Of a DNA stretch of 64,000 nt, positions 55,659 through 64,000 are shown in pieces (the stretch's first letter is position 1; each line of letters opens with the position of its first letter). Location of the stretch: assembly GCA_964035545.1 (NCBI GenBank), contig OZ037766.1:7635722-7699721 (forward strand), given 5' to 3'. A model generated the notes under the pieces. The model did not search any database and was not told where the DNA came from. It was given only the letters and a program-made list of their open reading frames with translations. The DNA is from Bugula neritina. Taxonomy: Eukaryota > Bryozoa > Gymnolaemata > Cheilostomatida > Bugulidae. A program made the position numbers and the translations under genes.

Positions 55659-57720
55659 ATGCAGTCTTCTTATATTGGTTTTTTCAAGAAACAGACATTG
55701 GAATTTGTATCAAATTGATTGAAAAAGAAGCAATATAATAGCAATATTTTCATAGTAATTCCAGCTATTGTGATTTCTCTAAACTAAATTGTAAACATAC
55801 AGAATTGGCGGCAGAACAGTGATTGCATTCAGCAACACAAATTGAGAATGCCAAGTTTATTCAACCCCCAATGGAAAGGAAAAAAATAGTTTCACCTAAC
55901 CTTTTCTATATCAAAAAATTAATTGAACATCAGAACACATTGATCATGCTCAAAAAGTGAAAGTTAAGACTGCAGAGCCAGATCTATAACATAAGAATGT
56001 GACTTCCAAATTAAAATTTTTATGAAGATGAGACAAGGAATAATAGAAGTATAAGGGCGAGAGAAAGTAACATATACTAGCCAGTCCACTCTTGGATAGT
56101 GGAAAAAATTACTTGGACCAAAGAAGTTATCTTTTTATTATGCAAGCCGTTGCTAATTGCAATTATACATTAATGCATATTCAGAGACATTCATATGGAC
56201 ACAACACCTTTTGCTCATGGTGCCCATGTCTACAGTTACCTCTTCACATCATTCTTCGAGCAGAAAAAAAACAAATAGGGTGTTCATTTCAATGGCGACA
56301 CAGTACCACCTCACATGTTAGGTGAACCTCTGTACTTTACACTTGAAACAGTTTACCAGAGATAGTTTGAAAATAAAGTGCCGAGATTTGGCATTTGCAT
56401 TTGACAAACTAAAAGTTGAAAAACTAAAGAAGACTAATGATGTTAGATTCCAGATCACAAATAGATTGATAAAAATATTAAAAAAACAGCAATCCGGGAA
56501 CCTCCTAAAAATTTAAGTATTAGAAGACAAGTGAAAAACCACTCATAATTCTTTTCTTTTCAAAAATGTTGGCTAAATTCTGATGAAATGTTTTTAGAAT
56601 AAGATTTAATTTCTTAATTAGGTAGAGATTGAGATGAAATGCTGAGTTTTAAATGTTTGCAATCATTACCAATTCACTCTTCAATCGCAAAACTCCTCAG
56701 AAGATGGTATTTCTAACTGTAAAGAATTAAATAAAGAGTCAACATGATAGCCTTTATTACCAATACCACTAGATTGTTGAACTTGTCTTTTTAGCCTTTC
56801 AAAGATGAGATTTGTTGTTTTATTAAATAGTTTTGGTTTCCTATGCAGCAGTCAGCTGCCAAATATTAGATAAGGCCTAACCATTACCTTTGTCAAAGCC
56901 AGCTTCTAGGGTTTTGACAGGAACCAGTTTATCTCTCTTGTAAGGTCATCACATGTGTCCCTATATTTAGCTGACCTTGATTGTTACTAATTTTATATTT
57001 AATTACTTCTCTTTGTGATTGCCCTGGTATTTAAGGCAGCTTAGAAACCCCAGGAAAGAAAGTCACTCATGTAGCCCAAGCTGTGCTACCTATTGTATTT
57101 GTTAAGTGACCAAGTTAATAAGGTTAGATTTTTGAAGATATAGCAAGCTTGTCAGGAGAATAGAGACATCATCATTTATTACTATTATTTACTATTTTCA
57201 ACATGGTGCTTTACGTGTTTTATGAAAACTTTTTTTGCCTTTATATCTTAATATTGTAAAAAATTGCAGTTCCATCAGAAGTAACACAACTCCCATACTT
57301 CGCTTTGCTACCTTAGCGTAGTACTTAGAAGTTATAACTATGATACACCATGCTATCTCTTATTACATTGGCTGAGGATTGGCTCATTTGGATTGGCTAA
57401 TAATCACCTGATCATTAGCACCTTAGAACAGCTGCACACGTATATAAGGACTGTGATGCTATCAATTATATAGTTTATTCTTACTTATATCGTTTTCAGT
57501 CGGTGTTGTATAATTCGCATATCATAAATTTTTCTCTATACTCGATTTTTTGGGTTACTAATCTGCAAGCATCTTGTTTTAAATACCCATACAAATTCTG
57601 AGGAAGTGGTGCAACCCGACAGAGAACAAACTGCTGTCGTCACCAGGAGTGGTAGGCAAATTAGGAATAGATTTGATGATCATGTGTATTATTGATTGTT
57701 TTTCACTATGTTTTAGAAAC
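55659..57720. other. Gene-poor stretch before the zinc-knuckle ORF
   Basis: There are short frames at 56092-56325 and 56322-56516 (basic, around RDSLKIKCRDLAFAFDKLK) without recognisable domains. Near 57440-57455 is a clean TATATAAGG with a nearby TTCAGTCGGT, which could be a promoter for the ORF at 57721-58500 or part of its mobile element. Confidence 0.45.
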
Positions 57721-58500
57721 ATGAGCGAAGAACAATCTAACAGCGACCAGAAATGGAAGGTAAAAAAGAAAAAAACCTGTGGCACGAGGGGAGTCCACCG
57801 ACTCAGAAGAAGGCACTAGGACCAGCAAGTCACACTTGGTGATAAAGGAGAAAAAGAGACTACTGTTACAGCAGCATTCATCACAAGGCACAACCAGCCT
57901 AGAAGGGTCCTGTATGGCAACAGGGGCAAACTGAGCTGCATGCTCTGCAGGACTAAGAGGGACCAAATAGAGGCCCACTGTCCGGGACACTTCTGCAACA
58001 AGTGCCACGAACATGGTCGCTGGGCTAGGGACTGCCCCCGCAACACCCCGTGTAGGTGGTGCCACGGCAATGAACACCAGGTAGAGGAATGCCCGTTGGG
58101 TGGTAGAACATTCACAACCACCTCAGTCAAAAGGTCTGCAGATGAGGTCAAGACAGCAAACACACCCACCGGCCCCGAACATGCTATGGTGGCAAGGTTG
58201 GAGAACACTACGCGAAGCTATGCTTCCGCAGTAAGTAACCTGACAACTAAAAACAAACCTGCTACTAGTACACATGCTAGCATAGGTTCTTTTATAGACA
58301 GTTTCTGTGGCTGCAAGGAGGAGGACCTCAGACTCCAGATCGAAATTGTCAAAAAAGAGCGAGAGATTGAGATAAGACGCCATGAGGCTAAAATGACTGA
58401 GTTGGCGAAGAGGGAAAAGGAGGCGTTCCGTAACACAAGAAACCATTCCAAACTGCAGTCAATCCTGACTCAGCTCAAGGATGTGCAAGAGGATATATAA
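57721..58500 (+). pseudogene. Gag/ORF1-like zinc-knuckle protein with frame breaks, probable mobile element ORF
   Basis: An ATG at 57721 (MSEEQSNSDQKWK) opens a short frame that breaks. The main open frame runs from about 57811 to the stop at 58500 (about 230 codons, first ATG 57940). It has a cysteine-rich region: CMLC, then CNKCHEHGRWARDC, then CRWCHGNEHQVEEC. The last fits CX2CX4HX4C exactly. In the middle one the histidine is Arg, a single-base change from the usual GH. A polar linker (KPATSTHASIGS) and a charged coiled coil (EIVKKEREIEIRRHEAK) follow to the end. CCHC knuckles plus coiled coil are typical of retroelement gag/ORF1 proteins that bind RNA. No RT follows in frame; Penelope-type fragments lie 0.5 kb downstream but need not belong to it. 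Confidence 0.6.
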
Positions 58501-58945
58501 TATTGAAAATGCCTCTTGAGCAATAAAATTAAAATATGATATAGACAACAATTGAGATTTTCTGCAGCTGTTTCAATAATACTTTTCTATTTGCCTTCAC
58601 ATATAATAATATTTCAGTGCTTTGCCAAGTCAAACTAAAAAAACCAGCTCTCAGTCTTAAGCCAGAAAAAAGGGGCCTACAGCAAAGAAAAGGACACAAT
58701 AAATATGTGCAAACACCTAGAAGAATGCAGAAAAAGATTAGAAGCAAAGCTGTTCAATGCTGGTATATAGAAATATGGCAAAATAGTATTGTTCACTTAG
58801 CTCAAAAACTGAATTCATAGCTTTTCTCCATATTTATTTTTATTTAAAATGCATGGTCTAATGCAACAAAAAAAAACAAAAATTCTTTTTCATTAGTATA
58901 AAAAGTCAACTTTTGTGTAATGAAAATAATATTTTTAATTTTCCA
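58501..58945. other. Gap between zinc-knuckle ORF and Penelope fragment
   Basis: AATAAA occurs at about 58521, just past the upstream ORF. A basic short frame (58617-58820, with KKPALSLKPEKRGLQQRKG) has no domain I recognise. Confidence 0.5.
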
Positions 58946-58947
58946 CC

Positions 58948-58982
58948 TTATATATATATGTATATATATATATATATATATA
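58948..58982. repeat. (TA)n microsatellite bordering Penelope fragment 1
   Basis: A TA run with one GT interruption runs directly into the Penelope-like coding fragment. Confidence 0.9.
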
Positions 58983-59610
58983 GGAAGTTAACGTGGTTCA
59001 ACCCTCCTTTTAGTAAAAACGTAACTAATAACATCGGAAAAGAGTTTATCAAAATCACCAGCGAGGAGTTTCCTCCAAGCCATGAACTCTACAGAATTTT
59101 TAATAGTAACATAGCAGCAATTATAAATGGTCACAATAAGAAAGTATTGAAATCAGAAGAACATGAACACCACACCAAGCCATGCAACTGCAAAACTAAA
59201 AGCAATTGCCCACTGAGTGGCCAGTGCTGCACTGAGGCTGTCGTTTACCAGGCAACAGTCACAAACAACAACAACACCCAGTAGAGACATACGTGGGACT
59301 AACCCAGAACCAGTTCAAGTATCGGTACAATAACCACACAGCCAGCTTCAAGAACACCAGTAAACAAAACTCCACTGAGCTGAGCAAATATATCTGGAAA
59401 TTAAAGAACAATAACATAGCTTATGAGATAAAGTGGAAAATTCTAGCCAGAGCACAACCATGAACAAGCCATCACCACTCTGCAAGCTGTGCCTGCTAGA
59501 AAAATACTTCATAATTTGCAAGCCACACCTATCCTCACTCAACAACCGCAATGAGATCATAACAACATGCAGGCACGCTAGAAAGCTCCTCCTAGAGAAT
59601 GTGACTTGAC
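58983..59610 (+). mobile_element. Penelope-like element 3' fragment 1 (GIY-YIG endonuclease end)
   Basis: The frame begins LTWFNPPFSKNVTNNIGKEF and continues to HNKKVL, matching the linker after the RT in Penelope-like elements. Next comes a cysteine cluster CNCKTKSNCPLSGQC (likely zinc-binding), then VVYQATV. After a frame break follows TYVGLTQNQFKYRYNNHTASF, then STELSKYIWKLK: the GIY-YIG endonuclease core. After another frame break comes CKLCLLEKYFIICKP, then RNEIITTCRHARKLL and a stop at about 59608. It is 5'-truncated at the (TA)n tract and inactive. The RT is absent. Confidence 0.8.
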
Positions 59611-59689
59611 ATTTTAATCTTCTTAATTACTTTTATTCCATCTATTTATGTATTTTAAACCATTGGCTTTATAGCTTTTACACACATTT

Positions 59690-59885
<196 letters not shown>

Positions 59886-60002
59886 GTATGTTTTTATTCT
59901 TGTTATATTACATCTTAACATTTTATCTGAAGATTGTGTACATTCAATGCACATGAAACTAGTAGTAATAAAGTGTTTTAAATCAAATTTTATAGTTCAT
60001 TA

Positions 60003-60005
<3 letters not shown>

Positions 60006-60034
<29 letters not shown>
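60006..60034. repeat. (TA)n microsatellite bordering Penelope fragment 2
   Basis: A short TA run abuts the second Penelope-like fragment on its 5' side. Confidence 0.9.
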
Positions 60035-60036
<2 letters not shown>

Positions 60037-60375
60037 AGGCCACTATAACATCACCAAACAGCTCAAACACATACATCGGACTATGTGAAACCAACTTTAA
60101 AAAGCGCCTATACAATCACACCTGCTCTTTTAAGCATAAAAGATACAGAAATGCCACAGAGTTGAGTAAGCATATATGGTATCTAAAAGACAAAGGCACC
60201 AGCTACACTATCAACTGGAAGATCATTAGTCATGCGCCCAGCTATAACCCCAACTCTAAACGTTGCATGCTATGCATTTTAGAAAAATATTATATTATAT
60301 GCAAACCCAGCCTATGTACATTAAATAAAAGATCTGAGTTCACATCAACATGCAGGCATAGCTCTAAATTTTAGT
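60035..60375 (+). mobile_element. Penelope-like element 3' fragment 2 (GIY-YIG end)
   Basis: The frame gives TYIGLCETNFKKRLYNHTCS, then FKHKRYRNATELSKHIWYLK, YTINWKIISHAP, CMLCILEKYYIICKPSL and FTSTCRHSSKF before the stop. It is the same domain order as fragment 1 but clearly diverged in sequence, so it derives from a separate insertion or subfamily. It starts inside the GIY-YIG domain, so it is even shorter than fragment 1. Confidence 0.8.
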
Positions 60376-61016
60376 TAAGCTTTGTTTTATGATGATGCCT
60401 ATTTCTCCTTTTAATACTTTAGCTATATTTTAAATCCATACATTTTTTACATTCCAATTCTGTTATTTCACTATTTTATACATCACCTTGAAGAGTGGCA
60501 GTAATTTTATGCTACGAAACAAATTTGTAGGTGATATAATTGATTTTAAATAAAAGATCTTAGTCAATTACAACCTTCATACTTATAGTATTTAGCTCAA
60601 TTTTCATAGAAGATTTTGAGCACTATTTGATAACTAGTATTATAATATACATTTTACATATTTTATATGTGTGTGTGTGTGTTTTAACATATCATTATGT
60701 ATGCTTGTATTATTGGTTGTAGTTTTTACAATTTAGAAGGATTAATAAATGTGAGAGATTTATTTAATCATCTTGAGTCGGTACTAAAACAGCTTTTGTG
60801 ACGAGACCTTGCTCAACACTAACTTTACTTTCAATATATTTTTTGAACAGCCATCGGTGGGCAACCTAATAATCAGTTTTACAAACTGTAAGACAATACT
60901 CACAGCTGCACTGGTATCTGGGCCTTAAGCGCAAATTTCTAAAAAAATTTCAAAAATGTATAACTGTATTCCTAGCACTATTACCTAGTTAAAACTACTA
61001 TTTTATGAACTTTAAA
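60376..61016. other. Intergenic, 3' of LINS1
   Basis: AT-rich DNA with a short GT run at about 60668-60681. It should contain the LINS1 3' UTR on the minus strand. Nothing else is recognised. Confidence 0.5.
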
Positions 61017-62395
61017 TCAAAAATGAATGGCTGACTGCAGCCTCAATTTTTGTATTTGGCTAAGTAGAGCCAACAGAGGGCTGGTATCAAAAGGGTTGAG
61101 ATTGTTGATACTCATCTGATGGAGGCTAGAGTGCAGTCTCTCCAGAACCTGTAGCACACTGGTAAGAGTGGGCTCAGGTGTCACCACACTCTCCTCACTT
61201 ATCAAACTGGCACAACCTTCACTCTCAGAATCAGTGCAGTCGTTGTATGACATCAGAGATTCAAAGCCAGTTGTTATGGCAAAAACCTGGCTGAAAATAT
61301 AATTAATATTATAAACATTACTTACAAATTAGCCAATCAAATAAAAGCAATTGAAAACTTTCGTTCCCAGCTTTAGGATATGTTTTAAAATGATATAAAA
61401 AACAAATATCAAAATACAAATATCAAAAATTTTTGTTTTCAGAAGTAAATTTACGAGATGAAAATTCAAAGAAATTGTAAGCACTTCAAGCAAGCAATGG
61501 CATTTTTTTGTTACTACTTCAAAATCGAGCACCTAGTAGAGTACTTTGACTTTCAATGCATAATACTAATTCAATACAACAATTCTAAAATGTAACTGAT
61601 TATTTAAAAGAGTAAAGGAGACAAATGAAGAAAAATATTTTAGGTTCCAGAAAATTTAGATTGAAAGTAATTAATTACAAAGGATATGGCTATTGGCTGC
61701 TATAATTATAGAGCTTAAAGAATAAAACTACATGGAAATACAAGCATAAGGCAAGTGAAAATACAGCAAGCATGGTAATTCTAAGAGTAGCTTACTGAAT
61801 TGCAATCTTCAACACGAAAGGCAGAAAGCAGAAATTTTTAGAAAATGCATGAACAGAAAACCGGTTAGAGTCTGTAGCAACTACTGAATAACGCCAGTAT
61901 TTTTTTTTTATAAGAATACTAAAACTAACATAATTATAGTAAATGTAATAAATACTAATAGTAAAACAGCTCCAATAACAGAAATGTGGTGAATTTTAAC
62001 GATCATTTGGTAAAAAATTGTCAGCAAGCGTAAGTTCCTTAAGTTATATATTTATAAGCCTAGGTAAAATGGAAAATTTTTTTAGATTGGGCATGTAATA
62101 CTTCCATTAAAACTTATGATCTCAATTGTATTGACAGTTAACAGGTCACCTGTCTGTTGTGCACTGAAACGCTGAGCTTTCTTCCATGTCATCATCTAAC
62201 ACTGATGCTGTGAGAATACTTTGCCAGTTGGAGATGAGGTGATGCATCACAGATAAGAAGTACCGGAGAAAGCAGGTCTCGGGAGATATTATAAGGTCAA
62301 GGACTACCGAGTGATCGTGGGAAATGTGACCAATGAAGGTGCAAAACATCATCCATGGATTCAGGTTCTCCAAGTTGATTAGACCAACGTTATCT
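61017..62395 (-). CDS. LINS1: Protein Lines homologue, C-terminal exons only (partial)
   Basis: Two minus-strand exons are clear: 62150-62395 and 61017-61290, joined by a GT-AG intron in phase (codon AG|C). The upstream exon has HSVVLDLIISPETCFLRYFL then MHHLISNWQSIL, a block conserved in Lines/LINS proteins (LD.LIS..T..L.YLL). The last exon ends with VLQVLERLHSSLHQMSINNL, then NPFDTSPLLALLSQIQKL. This fits the short C-terminal Lines domain (R....I..L...NLFPY.P..LL..L). In flies Lines modulates Wingless and Hedgehog outputs. The biochemical role is unclear. Upstream exons must lie beyond 62395; none could be recognised before the window end. The middle of the last exon is acidic and variable. 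Confidence 0.75.
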
Positions 62396-64000
62396 CTTGA
62401 AATAGTCAATATTGGGTTGTAAGGAATATTATGACATCAAGATTTAATGCTAAAAATTATATAGAACAGCAACAGTTTTATTGATATATCATATATGAAT
62501 AAGTAATGAGAAAATAGTAAGTACATTATATGCAAGAATCAGAATAACCTTCATTCATCATTTAAAAACCCAGTATAAGAGAAGAGCCATTAAACTTAAA
62601 AGTAATTACCATCTCAGTCAGTCATTAAAAAATCGCTGACACACTTGACTTATGCAGTACTAAAATATTCTTATATATGTTAGTTTTCCTTTGTATACTG
62701 TTTTAAGGTCAGATGCCTAAACAATTTTGTTTTATAATGAATTTTGTGGGAGTATGTACTGAAATGGTTTGGGATTTCTGATCGCCTGGAAATGACATTT
62801 TTGGTAGGCTTTGACTTTACCTCTACTATAAAACTTAAGTCTTACACTAATTATAGCTTATAGCTATCTTTCATTACATGGTATTGTTAGCTGCTGCACT
62901 GCATGGTAAAAGTGATTTCTGTCAAACGTCAAGCTAATTCAATTATACCCTCCCCCACAACTACAGTTTGTTCAGTTGTGAAGAGTTATTCTTTTAAGAT
63001 TACTTGTCTATATCGTGATGCCAGCAAGGATAACAGAGTCTTAAAGGATTGCTCTATCTTGTCTAATAAATGGCCATTTAGGTCAAACACACATAATATT
63101 GTGTTTTTCTAAGCATGCATTGACAAAAAGCATTTGACCAAAGGTAGAAAAAGTTAGTTGAAGTTGAGGGTGTAGATTGGTAACAGCCAAAACGCCGATT
63201 TTGAAATGAGCTGGGAAATGTGACGTAACAGCGCCAGCATTCCTGCTGGTCACGTGACTATACAAATGAATAACTATAGAAATATGACTGTGAGATGTGA
63301 TCTTTCAGCTCGTAATTTGTATATTTATAGAAGTGCAAATGTGAATTATCTCAATCTATAGTTTTTTGACATTTTAAATAATAGTGGGGGTGCCAACATG
63401 TAAAAATGGGCGGGTGGAGCACATCAATACTAACCTTTGTTGCTATATATCACTGCAAAGCCAACATTCTACTGATCTCAGATCTGCGAGTACCTTTTTT
63501 GTATCTGGGGGGGTTCTCTCGTGAGAGGGGTGGATATACAGGGGTTCAGCATTTTTCAAAGGGGGACTATGGAACTCTAAATATTTAATTTTCTGAGTAG
63601 TTTAAGTTTGACATTAAAAATATTTTCAAGAAATGTTGTATACATATGAAACTTTCTCTAACAAAAATTTTGACCAAAAATAAAAAAGTGGGCGGAGCCT
63701 ATAATATGACAAACTACTTTTTTGCATATACCGGATATTCTCTAAACTGCTACTTTTCTGTTCTAGCATTTAGAGTGTTGATTTTTGGTATGAAAATACT
63801 CTATTGTGTTCTAATAATGCTCTCCGATTTTCATTACGTTCTGAACTATATAACATCTTTCCCAACCATGACAAATAAAAAACATAAAACGGGAGTTATC
63901 TCCTCCGTTAAAAATTATTGCATTTCTACCCAATAATATTGCTCTTTGTTGATAGGAACAACATCAGCATGATAAAAATGTATTCTTAGTGTATTTATAT
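62396..64000. other. LINS1 intron or upstream region, no exon recognised
   Basis: It contains repeat family B copy 2 at 62636-62790. Some frames look mildly coding on the minus strand (62990-63080) but end in stops without splice support. The right edge (63360-64000) has G-rich patches and no recognised domain. Confidence 0.5.
62636..62790 (+). repeat. Dispersed repeat family B, copy 2
   Basis: It matches 52258-52405 over about 150 bp at roughly 85 percent by eye. Similarity ends after GGGATTTCTGATCGCC, the same point where copy 1 meets the gypsy fragment, which marks a true element or insertion border. Confidence 0.8.

Noticed and set aside
56092-56516. P-element or THAP-like transposase remnant
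   Set aside because: A few residues are reminiscent, but no conserved block could be matched with confidence.
62990-63112. Further upstream LINS1 exon on the minus strand
   Set aside because: The frame around LNGHLLDKIEQSFKTLLSLL is suggestive, but it ends in a stop without a usable donor in phase.

Overview
The window is nuclear DNA of an animal, most likely an invertebrate. It is AT-rich and heavy in microsatellites. Eight protein-coding genes with many short exons, consensus GT-AG introns and family-specific domains can be read by hand. The genes are general metazoan ones and do not name the species. Intron sizes (roughly 100 bp to 1.8 kb), a tRNA-derived SINE and the load of LINE, Penelope-like, gypsy, mariner and hAT remnants would fit a compact-to-medium invertebrate genome, perhaps a spiralian. 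That placement is inference only.

Layout: a tetraspanin on the minus strand (2.2-4.65 kb); a compound microsatellite (5.2-5.6 kb); a gene-poor 2.8 kb; an SPFH/Band-7 membrane protein on the minus strand (8.4-11.4 kb); a LINE 3' end and a block of drifting short words (11.5-13.7 kb); a serine incorporator, SERINC, on the plus strand (14.1-20.0 kb); a KLHDC9-like kelch protein on the minus strand (20.8-22.2 kb), tail-to-tail with SERINC; 5.5 kb of intergenic DNA; INCENP on the plus strand (27.7-35.8 kb), tail-to-tail with dihydropteridine reductase QDPR on the minus strand (36.2-40.7 kb); a repeat-rich gap with a LINE RT relic (40.7-44.2 kb); MIC60/mitofilin on the plus strand (44.2-50.9 kb); then a transposon graveyard (52.2-60.4 kb) with a deleted Ty3/gypsy element, an unidentified decayed coding region, a zinc-knuckle ORF and two Penelope-like GIY-YIG 3' ends in (TA)n; and finally the 3' end of a LINS1/Lines gene on the minus strand (61.0-62.4 kb, continuing beyond the exons seen).

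The genes do not form a pathway or operon. They are independent housekeeping genes: INCENP scaffolds the chromosomal passenger complex, MIC60 organises mitochondrial cristae, QDPR recycles tetrahydrobiopterin, SERINC and the tetraspanin are multipass membrane proteins, and Lines is a signalling/nuclear factor. Six gene models close exactly in frame from start to stop across all splice junctions: tetraspanin 259 aa, SPFH 302 aa, SERINC 498 aa, INCENP 1146 aa, QDPR 233 aa and MIC60 808 aa. The kelch model closes at 317 aa but its last exon end is uncertain.

I did not find a convincing new multi-gene system. The least explained structures are the kilobase-scale drifting repeat domains built from strand-symmetric hexamer-like words, a near-perfect 48-bp-arm hairpin next to a SINE, an in-frame 11-residue tandem repeat inside INCENP, and an unrecognised decayed gene at 53.5-55.7 kb.
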